Position numbers and translations under genes: made by a program. Below, in pieces: positions 6,541-15,138 of a stretch of 34,311 nucleotides of DNA. The notes under the pieces are model-generated. The model worked only from the letters and a program-made list of their open reading frames with translations. It was not told the origin of the DNA and searched no databases. Source of the stretch: Acidobacteriota bacterium (GTDB lineage Bacteria > Acidobacteriota > G020349885); contig CP070701.1 of assembly GCA_020349885.1 (NCBI GenBank), positions 378,986 through 413,296 on the forward strand, read 5' to 3'. Within the stretch, counting starts at the first letter, position 1; every line of letters starts with the position of its first letter.

Positions 6541-9522
6541 ATGATCACCCGCGAGCGCTCCATCCTCCTGGGCGTCACGTGCCTGGGAATCTCGTCCATC
6601 GTCACGCAGATCGTCACGCTGCGCGAATTCCTGAACGTCTTCTCGGGCAACGAGCTCGTCCTGGGGCTCATCCTCGCCAACTGGCTCCTCCTGACGGGAC
6701 TCGGCAGCTACCTCGGCCGCTTCGCCCGCCACTTGCGCAGGCCGCTCCGCTGGCTCGTCGCGGCGCAACTGGCCGTCGCCTTGCTGCCCCTCGTCCAGGT
6801 CGGCGCCGTCCGGGCGTTGAAGACGCTCTACACGCCGGGGCTGATGCTCGGCGTCCGCGAGGCCGCCGGCTACTCCCTGCTCCTCCTTGCGCCCTACTGC
6901 CTCGTCTCCGGGTTCCTCCTGACGCTGTTCTGCTCCATGGGGGGCGAGCGTAAGGACGCCCGGCAGATCGGCGAGGTCTACGTGCTCGACACGTGGGGCG
7001 ACATTCTCGGCGGCCTGCTCTTCAGCTTCTTCCTGGTCTACTTCTTCCCGCCCTTCCAGGCCCTCACGTTTCTCCTGATACTGAACCTGCTCGCCGCGCT
7101 CGTTGTGAGCGGGGCGGCGCGCGATAAGACTCTCGCCCTCTCCGCCCTCGCGGTGCTCGTGCTCTCGGTGATAATCCTCTGGAGGCTCGACGTGGAGCGG
7201 TTTACCCAGGAGGCCATGTTCCCGGGCCAGGAACTCGTGTACCAGGAGAGCACGCCTTACGGAAACCTGGCCGTGACGCGCATGGAAGCGCAGCTGACCG
7301 TGTACGAAAACGGCGTTCCGTCCGGCTCCACGCAGGACCTGATCGCGGCCGAGGAGACGGTTCACTACGCGCTCGCCCACCACCCGGACCCGCGAAAAAT
7401 TCTGATGGTCTCCGGCGGGCTGAGCGGCGCCATATCGGAAGCGGAAAAATATCCCCTGAGCCGGATCGACTACGTCGAGCTGGACCCCGCCGTTATCGGG
7501 CTCGTCGAGAAGATAGCGCGCCCCGGCGAGGACGAGCGTATTTTCCTCATCGCCGAGGACGCGCGGCGCTTCGTGCGCTCCAGGCACCGCGAATACGACG
7601 CCGTCCTGATGGACCTCTCGGACCCCGCAACGGCCCAGCTCAACCGCTTCTACACGCTGGAGTTTTTCCAGGAGGTGCGGCGGGCGCTCAGGCCGGGCGG
7701 CGTGTTCAGCTTCAGCCTGAGCGGGGCCGAAAACTACGCCAACCCCGAGATCCGCTACCTGTCGTCGTCCGTCCACCGGTCCCTGGCCGACGTTTTTTCG
7801 GAAATCATCCTCATACCGGGGCGCAGGCAGTTTTTCGTCGCCTCGGACCGGCCCCTCGACTACGGGATTGCCGGGCGCCTGCGGGAGAAGGGAATCGAGA
7901 CGGCCTACGTGAACGAGGATTTCCTCTCGGCGCGGCTCACGGACGACCGCATCGCGGGGGCGAAGGAGATGGTTTCCTTGCAGTCCTCCCCGAACCGCGA
8001 CTTCATGCCCGGCAGCTATTACGCGCACCTGCGCTACTGGCTCACGCGCTTTGAGAGCAGCCTGCTCGTGCCGGTCGGCATCGTCATCGCCGTCGGCCTG
8101 GCCCTCGCCTGGCTGGTCGCGGGCTCGCGCCACCGCGCGGCGGCGTCGGCGCTCTGCACCACCGGATTTGCGGGCATGGGACTCGAGGTGGTACTTCTTA
8201 TCGCCTTCCAGGTTTTTTACGGCTACGTCTATCACCAGATCGGGCTCATCATCACGGCCTTCCTGGTCGGCACGGCGCTGGGCGGCGCCTGGTCGGCGCG
8301 GCGCGGAAACAACTTCCTAATGCTCAGGCTCGACGTGCTGCTCTCCGCCGTCTCGTTTCTGCTGGCCCCCGTCCTCGTCCTGCTGCGGGAGACGGGAAAC
8401 GCCCTTCTTCCGGAGTGGGTGGTCGCGTGGCTGGCCTTCCCGCTCCTTACGGCCGCCGTCGGGTTCCTGGTCGGCGCGCAGTTTCCGGCGGCGGCGAGGC
8501 TGGCCTTCCGCCGCGTCGAGGAAACGGCTGGCGCGCTCTACGCCCTCGACCTTCTGGGCGCGTGCCTCGGCGCGCTCCTCGTCAGCGTGTTCTGCGTCCC
8601 GCTCCTGGGAATTACCTCGACCTGCTACCTCATCGGCGGCATAAAGGCCGCGAGTGCCGCCGCGCTCTGGCTGCGACGCGGGGCGGCGGAGCGCCCCTCC
8701 GCGCACCCGGCGCCCCGGCTGCGCTTCGAGCGGCAGGGCGTGTTCGCCGTCGCCGTGCTGGTCTTCGTCGCCGTCGGCGCGGGGATCGTCATGGACCCCT
8801 CCAGCACGGCGGTCTACTCGCTGTCGTTCGCCCCCGCCTATCACTGGGCCCTGCTCGCGCTCCTCGCGGTGGGCGTCGTCCGGGCGATGCGGCTCGACCA
8901 CGACCGGCCTCGCTCCCGGACCTGGGAGACGGTGAGGGCCATGGGAGAAAGAGTCCGAAGCGGGCTGGCGATGCCGCCACTGCGGTGGCTCAGCTTCGTC
9001 GGCTTCGCCCTGGTCGCGTTCTACCCTCTCTTCCGGTGCTATTTCAAAATTCCCTACCTGTTCTGCCACGTGTGCCCGCGCCAGTGCGTCTTCGGCTACC
9101 TGCGCCCCTACATGATCCCCGCCGCCCTCATCATGAACCTCAACAACCGGCACTGGTGCTTCAATCACTGCCCCATCGGCACCCTCTTCGACTGCCAGGG
9201 CCGGCTGGTCGAAAAACCCGGAGTTCTGCCCCGCTGGCTGAAGGCGCTCCCGTTCCTGGTTATCGGTTTCGTCGCCGTGGCTTACTTCAAGCTGAAGGCG
9301 GACCTGGACAATCCCCTCACGGTTTTCGGCGACTGGTACACCGCGTTCTTCAGAAACATCTACGACCCGAGCCCCACGGTGATTCTCGTGGCGGTCGGGC
9401 TTATAGTGCTGGGGTTCTGGCTCTACCGCTCCTTCTGCAACACGCTGTGTCCGGTCGGGAACCTTTCGAAGCTGCTGCTCCGGCTGGAGCAGCTCTGGAA
9501 CAGGAAAAGCCATGCAGAGTGA
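6541..9522 (+). CDS. Fused membrane spermidine-synthase-like / 4Fe-4S membrane protein
   Basis: The protein has 993 residues. Residues 1-230 hold about six membrane segments. Residues about 240-450 are a spermidine-synthase-like Rossmann domain: YENGVPSG, VELDP near 313 and MDLSDP near 357. The usual GGGDG glycine loop reads SGGLSG, so polyamine synthesis is doubtful. Residues about 500-770 add more membrane segments. The C-terminal 200 residues resemble the NapH/NosR membrane ferredoxin family: CHVCPRQC near 842, CFNHCPIG near 874 and CNTLCPVG near 966, between membrane helices. It overlaps the next gene by 11 bases, so the two are probably co-translated. The likely role is membrane electron transfer to the neighbouring radical SAM enzyme (inference). 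GGAG abuts the ATG directly, which is unusually close, and the start could differ slightly. Confidence 0.85.
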   Translation: MITRERSILLGVTCLGISSIVTQIVTLREFLNVFSGNELVLGLILANWLLLTGLGSYLGRFARHLRRPLRWLVAAQLAVALLPLVQVGAVRALKTLYTPGLMLGVREAAGYSLLLLAPYCLVSGFLLTLFCSMGGERKDARQIGEVYVLDTWGDILGGLLFSFFLVYFFPPFQALTFLLILNLLAALVVSGAARDKTLALSALAVLVLSVIILWRLDVERFTQEAMFPGQELVYQESTPYGNLAVTRMEAQLTVYENGVPSGSTQDLIAAEETVHYALAHHPDPRKILMVSGGLSGAISEAEKYPLSRIDYVELDPAVIGLVEKIARPGEDERIFLIAEDARRFVRSRHREYDAVLMDLSDPATAQLNRFYTLEFFQEVRRALRPGGVFSFSLSGAENYANPEIRYLSSSVHRSLADVFSEIILIPGRRQFFVASDRPLDYGIAGRLREKGIETAYVNEDFLSARLTDDRIAGAKEMVSLQSSPNRDFMPGSYYAHLRYWLTRFESSLLVPVGIVIAVGLALAWLVAGSRHRAAASALCTTGFAGMGLEVVLLIAFQVFYGYVYHQIGLIITAFLVGTALGGAWSARRGNNFLMLRLDVLLSAVSFLLAPVLVLLRETGNALLPEWVVAWLAFPLLTAAVGFLVGAQFPAAARLAFRRVEETAGALYALDLLGACLGALLVSVFCVPLLGITSTCYLIGGIKAASAAALWLRRGAAERPSAHPAPRLRFERQGVFAVAVLVFVAVGAGIVMDPSSTAVYSLSFAPAYHWALLALLAVGVVRAMRLDHDRPRSRTWETVRAMGERVRSGLAMPPLRWLSFVGFALVAFYPLFRCYFKIPYLFCHVCPRQCVFGYLRPYMIPAALIMNLNNRHWCFNHCPIGTLFDCQGRLVEKPGVLPRWLKALPFLVIGFVAVAYFKLKADLDNPLTVFGDWYTAFFRNIYDPSPTVILVAVGLIVLGFWLYRSFCNTLCPVGNLSKLLLRLEQLWNRKSHAE

Positions 9523-10672
9523 CCGTAGAAAGTTTCTTAAACAGTGCCTGATGGGCGGCTGCGGCCTGGCCGTGGGCGGCTACGCGCTGCGCGATTTTCT
9601 CGGCGGCGAGAAGGACGGCGGGCTGCGCGTCGGTTTCCGGAACGACGCGCCCGCCGAGCTCTGGAAGTGGGCGCGGGAGGCGGAATGGTACGAGCGGAGC
9701 GGCGCGCTGGTGCGCTGCCGCCTCTGCCCGCACGAGTGCATCCTGGGGGAAAACGACCGCGGCTTCTGCCGCACGCGCGTGGTCAAGGGCGGAAAGCTCC
9801 ACACCATCGCCTACGGCAACCCGTGCGCCGTGCACCTCGACCCCATGGAGAAAAAACCGCTCTACCATTTCCTGCCGGGCACGCCGATTCTCTCGATCGC
9901 CACGGCCGGCTGCAACCTGCGCTGCATCAACTGCCAGAACTGGGAAATTTCCCAGTCCCGGCCCGAGGACGTGACGAACGAGGACCTGATGCCCGAAGCG
10001 CTCGTCGAGCACGTGGCCGCCAGGGCGGTCTCCGCCATCGCCTACACCTACTCCGAGCCGATGATCTTCTACGAGTACGTCAAGGACGCGGCCCGGCTTG
10101 CGCGGGAGCGGGAGATACGGAACGTGCTGGTCACGGCGGGCTATATTTCGGAAAAACCGCTGCGGGAGCTCTGCCGGGTGGTGGACGCGGCGAACGTGGA
10201 CCTGAAGGGGTTCAACGACCGCTTTTACAAGAAGGTCACGGGCTCGAAGCTCGCGCCCGTCCTCCGCTGCCTCGAGGTGATGCGCGAGGAGGGTGTCTGG
10301 CTCGAGGTGACGCGCCTCGTGGTCCCGGGCCATTCCGACGACCTGGACGATTTCCGCGCCATGTGCGACTGGCTGGTGCGGACCCTCGGCCCGGACACCC
10401 CGCTGCACATTTCACGGTTCCATCCGCAATACAAGCTGAAGCACCTGCCGCCGACACCGATTGAGACCATGGACCGAGCGCACGACGCGGCGCGCGAGGC
10501 GGGACTGCAATACGTCTACGTCGGAAACGTGCCGGAGCGCTCGAGCCAGGATACGACGTGTCCCCGCTGCGGCCGCAGGGTGCTCCGGCGGCGGGGCTAC
10601 ACGATCACGGGGAACCTCATCGACCGCGGGCGCTGCCCGTGCGGGGAAGAGATACCGGGGGTCTGGACATGA
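9512..10672 (+). CDS. amrS: AmmeMemoRadiSam system radical SAM enzyme with Tat signal
   Basis: The protein has 386 residues. The radical SAM Cx3Cx2C motif is C134, C138, C141 (AGCNLRCINCQNW), in the family related to pyruvate formate-lyase activases. An extra Cys group precedes it (C69, C72, C76, C86: RCRLCPHEC...GFC), and a CPRCG...CPCG pair near the end may bind zinc or iron. YTYSEPMIFYEY and DLKGFNDRFY are typical of this family. The N-terminus is DRRKFLKQ followed by a short hydrophobic stretch, a twin-arginine export signal, which is odd for a SAM-dependent enzyme. The start lies inside the end of the upstream gene (11-base overlap), and the stop overlaps the next start (ATGA). The substrate of the system is unknown; partner proteins are Memo and AMMECR1, fused in the next gene. 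Confidence 0.92.
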   Translation: MQSDRRKFLKQCLMGGCGLAVGGYALRDFLGGEKDGGLRVGFRNDAPAELWKWAREAEWYERSGALVRCRLCPHECILGENDRGFCRTRVVKGGKLHTIAYGNPCAVHLDPMEKKPLYHFLPGTPILSIATAGCNLRCINCQNWEISQSRPEDVTNEDLMPEALVEHVAARAVSAIAYTYSEPMIFYEYVKDAARLAREREIRNVLVTAGYISEKPLRELCRVVDAANVDLKGFNDRFYKKVTGSKLAPVLRCLEVMREEGVWLEVTRLVVPGHSDDLDDFRAMCDWLVRTLGPDTPLHISRFHPQYKLKHLPPTPIETMDRAHDAAREAGLQYVYVGNVPERSSQDTTCPRCGRRVLRRRGYTITGNLIDRGRCPCGEEIPGVWT

Positions 10673-12267
10673 GCGAAACCAACCGAGGCGGACGCCCCCC
10701 CATCGCACGCCTGGCCCTCCCACTGGCGCTGCTGGTCATACTTTCCCTGGCGCTCGCGGTGCTGATCGGCCGGGGCAAGGGGCTGTGGGAGGACGTTCTC
10801 CTCGAGAACCTGCCCCCCGCCGACGAACGCCGGGCCCCTGAGCCGGTCTCACCGCGTCTTCCGGCTCCTTCCATACGGGTGCGTAACGTCCGGCCCGCCT
10901 ACGCGGCCGGAAAGTTTTATCCCGAGGACACTGAGGAACTGTTCGACATGGCCGGGCAAATGTTCTCCAATGCCCAGTTCGTGGGGCTCAAGGGGTGCCG
11001 GGCCATTCTGGTTCCGCACGCGGGATACGTCTACAGCGGCGAGGTGGCGGCCGTCAGTTTCCGGCAGCTGGACAAAAACTTTCGCCGCGCGTTCATCCTC
11101 GCCGCCAACCACAGCGGCGAGGCCGATTTTAAAGGAGTTTCCATTCCCCTCGTGACGCACTACGCCGTGCCGGGCGCCGAGGTTCCGCTCTCGGACATCG
11201 CCGAGGAGCTTCGCGCGGACCCGCTGTTCACGCACGAGCCCCTCGCGCACAGGGACCACATGATCGAGCTGGAGTTGCCGTTCCTGCACCTTCTGCGCGG
11301 CCAGCCCGACGAGCCGGATTTTTCCATCGTTCCCATGATCCTCGGACGCATGGACACGGAAGACTCCGAGCGGCTTGCGGAAATCCTCCACCGCTACAGC
11401 GACGACGAGACCATCTTCGTGTTCAGCGTGGACCTGTCGCATTTTTTCGACGACCAGCGGGCGCGGAATCTGGACGCGTACACCATCCGCTCCATCATGA
11501 GCCAAGACCGCGACGCGCTCAGCCGGGCGACGACGGACGGCAACCATGTGCTCCTCACCATGCTTGGACTCGCGGAGCGCGGGGGCTGGGAAGCCACTAA
11601 CCTGGGGTACCGCAACTCGGGAGACGTGAGCGGCGACAAGAGCCGAGTGGTGGGATATACCGCGATCACGTTCCACGAGCCCTTCTCCCTCTCGGCCGAA
11701 GAGCAGAAGCTTCTGCTCGCCCTGGCGCGCGAGGGGATCGGGGAATATCTCGAAAGCGGCCGCCTGAAGGGGCCGGAGCGCACCCGGCTCGCCCAGCATC
11801 CCATCCTTCGCATTCCGCGGGGGGTTTTCGTCACGCTCGAGAAGAACGGGCGGCTCCGGGGCTGCATCGGCGATCTTTTCCCGCGAGGCCCCCTTTTCGA
11901 GAGCGTGCTGAGCTGCGGCGTCAAATCCGCCGTCCAGGACCGCCGCTTCAGCCCCGTCACGCGCGAGGAGCTCGACCAGTTGACGATCTCGGTTTCGGTC
12001 CTGGAGTTTCCCCGGCCCGTCGAGGTCGCCTCCCCTCTCGACTACCTCAAGGTTCTCCGGCCTGGAAAGGACGGAGTTATCCTCCTTTACAGGGGCGGGC
12101 AGTCCACGTTCCTGCCGTATGTCTGGAAAGATATTTCCGATCCGGTGGAGTTTCTCGCAAGGCTCTGTCAGAAGCAGGGCGCTCCGCCCAACTGCTGGCG
12201 CGACAGGCAGGCCGCGCTTTTGCGCTACGGTGCCTACGAGTTCAGCGAAAAGGCACGCCGCGATTGA
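10669..12267 (+). CDS. Memo-AMMECR1 fusion (AmmeMemoRadiSam proteins B and A), membrane-anchored
   Basis: The protein has 532 residues. The start is set by the ATGA overlap with the radical SAM gene; a longer frame from 10558 lies wholly within that gene and gives an implausible N-terminus. Residues about 10-33 are a single membrane anchor (LALPLALLVILSLALAVLIG). Residues about 65-345 are a Memo domain: VPHAGYVYSGE, AANHSGEADF, HMIELELPFLHLL, FSVDLSHFF and the closing SGDVSGDKSRVVGYTAI, with the His/Asp residues of the family's metal site. Residues about 350-530 are an AMMECR1 domain with the signature LRGCIGDL and STFLPYVW. Both are usually separate proteins of the AmmeMemoRadiSam set; here they are one chain, probably outside the inner membrane. 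The reaction is unknown. Confidence 0.92.
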   Translation: MSETNRGGRPPIARLALPLALLVILSLALAVLIGRGKGLWEDVLLENLPPADERRAPEPVSPRLPAPSIRVRNVRPAYAAGKFYPEDTEELFDMAGQMFSNAQFVGLKGCRAILVPHAGYVYSGEVAAVSFRQLDKNFRRAFILAANHSGEADFKGVSIPLVTHYAVPGAEVPLSDIAEELRADPLFTHEPLAHRDHMIELELPFLHLLRGQPDEPDFSIVPMILGRMDTEDSERLAEILHRYSDDETIFVFSVDLSHFFDDQRARNLDAYTIRSIMSQDRDALSRATTDGNHVLLTMLGLAERGGWEATNLGYRNSGDVSGDKSRVVGYTAITFHEPFSLSAEEQKLLLALAREGIGEYLESGRLKGPERTRLAQHPILRIPRGVFVTLEKNGRLRGCIGDLFPRGPLFESVLSCGVKSAVQDRRFSPVTREELDQLTISVSVLEFPRPVEVASPLDYLKVLRPGKDGVILLYRGGQSTFLPYVWKDISDPVEFLARLCQKQGAPPNCWRDRQAALLRYGAYEFSEKARRD

Positions 12268-12570
12268 TTAGGAGCTATCCCAAAACCCCCTTCGCGCGCC
12301 CCCTTCGGCTTTGCTCAGGACAGGCTTCGTGACGCACCCCGGCCTTGTCGGGGCAAACCCAGGACAAGCTACTTACGCAAAAATCAACTGCGCAAACCGG
12401 GCGGTGGCGAAAAATCGGCGAAAGGAGTATAATGGGCGGAGACTGCTGAAAAAGAACCTCTCTTACGTGCTTATGAGATTTATCCGCCCGAGGCGAACGA
12501 GTTGCGGGGGGCTCGATTCACTAAAAATTTCTGCGGATACTTCTATCCATAGGGCAAGCACCCTTTCTTG
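12268..12570. other. Intergenic region before pgk
   Basis: These 303 bases hold no gene. They contain a CCCCG/CGGGG stem (12337-12341 with 12349-12353), two copies of a CAGGACA(A/G)GCT word (near 12317 and 12360) that look like remains of a dispersed repeat, and the probable pgk promoter and leader from about 12428. Confidence 0.5.
12428..12433 (+). promoter_or_regulatory. Probable -10 box for pgk with structured leader
   Basis: A perfect TATAAT is present; the -35 region (TGGCGA, 12405-12410, 17-base spacing) is weak. The leader of about 130 bases can form a 7-bp stem (GGGCGGA 12434-12440 with TCCGCCC 12483-12489) and a small AGGG/CCCT stem just before the start codon. Whether this regulates pgk is unknown. 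Confidence 0.4.
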
Positions 12571-13749
12571 ATGAAGCGAAGCATCCGAGACCTGGATCTT
12601 GGCGGCAAGCGCGTCTTCCTGCGCGTGGATTTCAACCTTCCCCTGACCGCGAAAGGAGAGCTGTCCGACGACACCCGGATCTGGAGAACCATGCCCACGA
12701 TCGAGTTCGCGCTCTCGCGCGGCGCCTCGGTGATCCTGGCCTCGCACTTCGGACGCCCCAAGAGAGAGCCCGGCAGGCGCCTCAGCCTCCGCCCCGTGGC
12801 CGAGCGCCTGGAAGAACTCCTGGGAAAGCGGGTGGCCTTCGCGCCGGACTGCGTCGGGGAGGACACGCAGCGGATGGCGCGCGCGCTGCGGCCGGGCGAG
12901 GTGCTGATGCTGGAAAATTTACGCTTCCATGCGGGGGAGAGGAAAAACGACGAAAATTTCGCACGCTCCCTCGCGGCGCTCGCCGACGTCTACGTGAACG
13001 ACGCTTTCGGCACCGCGCACCGCGCGCACGCCTCGATCGAGGCCATCGCGCGCCTCATGCCCGCCGCCATGGGGCTCCTGATGGAAAAGGAAATCCTCTA
13101 CCTGGAAAAAATTCTCGAGCGGCCGGAGCACCCCTTCGTGGCCGTCATCGGGGGCGCCAAGCTCGAAACGAAGGTGGACGTCTTGAAGAACCTGACCGAG
13201 CGCGCCGACGCGGTCCTCATCGGAGGCGCGATGAGCTACACGTTCTTCAAGTCGCAGGGCATCGCCGTCGGCACCACCCCGGTCGAAGACGCTCTTCTCG
13301 GGACGGCGGCCGAAATCTATGCGGGTGCGAAGGAAGGAGAGAAACTCCTTCTTCCAGTGGACCACGTAACGGCCCCGGAGCCCAGGCCGGGCGTACCCGT
13401 CCGCCACCTGAGCGTGGACACGATCGACCCCTCCTGGTGCGGCGTGGACGTCGGGCCGAAGACGATCGAGCTATATCGAAGCCGCCTGCTCAAGGCGAAG
13501 ACGGTCTTCTGGAACGGCCCTCTCGGCATCATCGAGATGCCGCCTTTTGACGAGGGCACGAACGCCGTGGCGCGGGCCATCGCCGAGGCTGAAGCCGTCA
13601 AAATTGCGGGCGGCGGGGAGACGCTCGCGACCATCTCCGCGCTGGGGCTCCAGGAGAAATTCTCTCATCTTTCGACGGGCGGAGGCGCCAGCCTCGCCTT
13701 CATGGCCGGCGAGAAATTCCCTACCTTAGCGGCCCTGCCGGATACGTAG
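12571..13749 (+). CDS. pgk: Phosphoglycerate kinase
   Basis: The protein has 392 residues, the usual length. It transfers phosphate between 1,3-bisphosphoglycerate and ADP in cytoplasmic glycolysis or gluconeogenesis. Family motifs are all present: RVDFN (18-22), SHFGRPK (58-64), the substrate-side GGAKLETKVDVL, LIGGAMSYTF, the ATP-side FWNGPLGIIE, GGGETLATI and the closing STGGGASL. The ATG at 12571 is chosen; a TTG directly before it (12568) is in frame and possible. No strong ribosome site precedes it. It stands alone: the usual gap or tpi neighbours are absent from the window. Confidence 0.95.
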   Translation: MKRSIRDLDLGGKRVFLRVDFNLPLTAKGELSDDTRIWRTMPTIEFALSRGASVILASHFGRPKREPGRRLSLRPVAERLEELLGKRVAFAPDCVGEDTQRMARALRPGEVLMLENLRFHAGERKNDENFARSLAALADVYVNDAFGTAHRAHASIEAIARLMPAAMGLLMEKEILYLEKILERPEHPFVAVIGGAKLETKVDVLKNLTERADAVLIGGAMSYTFFKSQGIAVGTTPVEDALLGTAAEIYAGAKEGEKLLLPVDHVTAPEPRPGVPVRHLSVDTIDPSWCGVDVGPKTIELYRSRLLKAKTVFWNGPLGIIEMPPFDEGTNAVARAIAEAEAVKIAGGGETLATISALGLQEKFSHLSTGGGASLAFMAGEKFPTLAALPDT

Positions 13750-13785
13750 GGAGGCTCGACATCGCCTATGCCCATGCTTTTCCGA

Positions 13786-13814
13786 TTGAAAATTTCCCCG
13801 CGGAAGCGTATCTT
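13786..13814 (+). promoter_or_regulatory. Promoter for frr
   Basis: TTGAAA (13786-13791), 17 bases and TATCTT (13809-13814) lie about 50 bases before the frr ATG. The boxes match consensus at 5 and 4 of 6 positions. A CCGGAG ribosome site follows close to the start codon. Confidence 0.45.
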
Positions 13815-13862
13815 AAGGCATTCAAGAGGCATTACTATCTAGAGACATTCCGGAGTTCGTGT

Positions 13863-14426
13863 ATGGATCCCCTGGATAAACTCTTGGACGAGGCGCCGAA
13901 GCGAATGGACAAGTCTGTCAAGGTCGCGGCCGACGAGATGAAAGTGATTCGCACGGGGCAGGCCTCGGTGAGCATACTGGACGGCATCACGGTCGAGGCC
14001 TACGGCGCGAAAGTGCCGCTCAACCAGCTCGCGGGACTCGCGGCGCCCGATCCCTCGCTCCTTACCGTAAAGCCCTACGACCGCTCCATCATCGGTGACA
14101 TCCAGCGCGCCCTTCAGAAGTCGGAGCTGGAACTAAATCCCTCGAACGACGGCGAGATAATACGCCTCCCCATCCCCCCACTGAGCGAGGAGCGAAGGAA
14201 AGCGCTCGTCAAGCGGGTGGGAGAAATCATGGAACAGGGGAAAACGGCGCTACGCAACATCCGCCGCGAGGCAAACGACGCGGTGAAGGCGCTCCAAAAG
14301 GAGAAGAAAATCTCCGAGGACCAGATGCATACGAGCCTGAATGAAATCCAGGAAATGCTCGATGAGCGCGTCAAAAAGCTTGAGGAGATTCACGAGGCCA
14401 AGGAAAAGGAAATCCTTGAAAAGTAA
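13863..14426 (+). CDS. frr: Ribosome recycling factor
   Basis: The protein has 187 residues, the normal size. With EF-G it splits the post-termination ribosome. Family features are clear: the N-terminal helix with MDKSVKVAADEMKVIRTG, the YGAKVPLNQLA segment, PYDRSIIGDIQRALQKSELELNP, IIRLPIPPLSEERRKALVK and the long charged C-terminal helix with EKKISEDQ. In many bacteria frr follows pyrH; here it leads an operon with ispD and ispF, and pyrH is not in the window. Its stop lies 11 bases inside the likely ispD start. Confidence 0.96.
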   Translation: MDPLDKLLDEAPKRMDKSVKVAADEMKVIRTGQASVSILDGITVEAYGAKVPLNQLAGLAAPDPSLLTVKPYDRSIIGDIQRALQKSELELNPSNDGEIIRLPIPPLSEERRKALVKRVGEIMEQGKTALRNIRREANDAVKALQKEKKISEDQMHTSLNEIQEMLDERVKKLEEIHEAKEKEILEK

Positions 14427-15138
14427 GAATGCCCCGCCGGCGGCTGCCGTGCTCGTGGCGGCGGGGCGAGGCAGACGTTTCGGCGGGCCGAAGGCCTTTG
14501 CGCGCCTCGGGGCGAAGCCCCTCGCCCTCCGGCCGCTGGAACTCCTGGCCGGTCATCCGGACATCGCTCGCGTCGTGCTCGTTGCGCCCGGCAACGGTGT
14601 GCAGCAGGGAAAACGCCTCCTTCTCCGGGCCGGCGTTTCCGGCGAAAGGGGCAAGGCTGTGAAAGGCGGCATGACGCGGCACGCGTCGGTGCGGCGGGGC
14701 GTCGAGGCGCTCGGCGACTGGCATGGGCTCGTTCTGGTGCACGACGCCGCGCGCCCCCTTGTAAAAAAGGAGCACGTGACCGCTGTACTTCGCGCGGCGG
14801 CCTCCTACGGGGCGGCGGCGCTCGCCCGCCCCATCGTGGACACCATCGCGCGCTCGAAGCGCAGCGGCACCGCCGAAGGCCCGCCCACCGTGGCGGGATA
14901 CGCCAGGCGCGAAAAGCTGTGCGCCGTGGAAACGCCGCAGGCCTTCCGCCGCTCGTGGTGGGAACTCGCGCTCGGGAAATTCCCCCGCCGCAGCGGCTGG
15001 ACGGACGAAACGACGCTCCTGCGCGCCGCCGGCCTGCCGGTGCGCCTCGTCTGCCACGACGGTTTCAACCCCAAGATCACGACGCGCGAGGACTTGGAAA
15101 TTGCCGAGCGCCTCGTCCGAACGCGAGGTGGGCGATGA
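14416..15138 (+). CDS. ispD: 2-C-methyl-D-erythritol 4-phosphate cytidylyltransferase
   Basis: The protein has 240 residues. IspD joins CTP and MEP in the third step of the MEP isoprenoid pathway. The CTP-binding loop is AAGRGRRFGGPK (15-26), where R20 and K26 fit the family. VHDAARP (109-114), ETPQAF (172-177), TDE (197-199) and NPKITTREDL (218-227) are all diagnostic. The start chosen is TTG 14416, with AAGGAAA upstream and an 11-base overlap with frr; an ATG at 14341 would add 25 unrelated basic residues inside frr. The stop overlaps the ispF start (ATGA). The family's usual GxMG loop is slightly altered, but no key residue is missing. Confidence 0.92.
   Translation: MKSKNAPPAAAVLVAAGRGRRFGGPKAFARLGAKPLALRPLELLAGHPDIARVVLVAPGNGVQQGKRLLLRAGVSGERGKAVKGGMTRHASVRRGVEALGDWHGLVLVHDAARPLVKKEHVTAVLRAAASYGAAALARPIVDTIARSKRSGTAEGPPTVAGYARREKLCAVETPQAFRRSWWELALGKFPRRSGWTDETTLLRAAGLPVRLVCHDGFNPKITTREDLEIAERLVRTRGGR

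Noticed and set aside
6334-8235. 633-codon open frame on the minus strand opposite the membrane fusion gene
   Set aside because: It is an antisense shadow caused by high GC at third positions; it has no ribosome site and its product is low-complexity and charged, while the plus strand encodes clear domains.
8415-9551. 378-codon plus-strand frame in a second frame of the membrane fusion gene
   Set aside because: It is Arg/Pro-rich shadow sequence without a start signal; the other frame carries the Cys motifs.
10558-10668. Longer N-terminus for the Memo-AMMECR1 protein
   Set aside because: These 37 codons lie inside the radical SAM gene in another frame; the ATGA overlap start at 10669 leads straight into a membrane anchor.
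13719-13751. Terminator at the end of pgk (CCCTAC/GTAGGG)
   Set aside because: The stem is only 6 bp with a loop of about 20 bases, lies mostly inside the gene and has no T-run.
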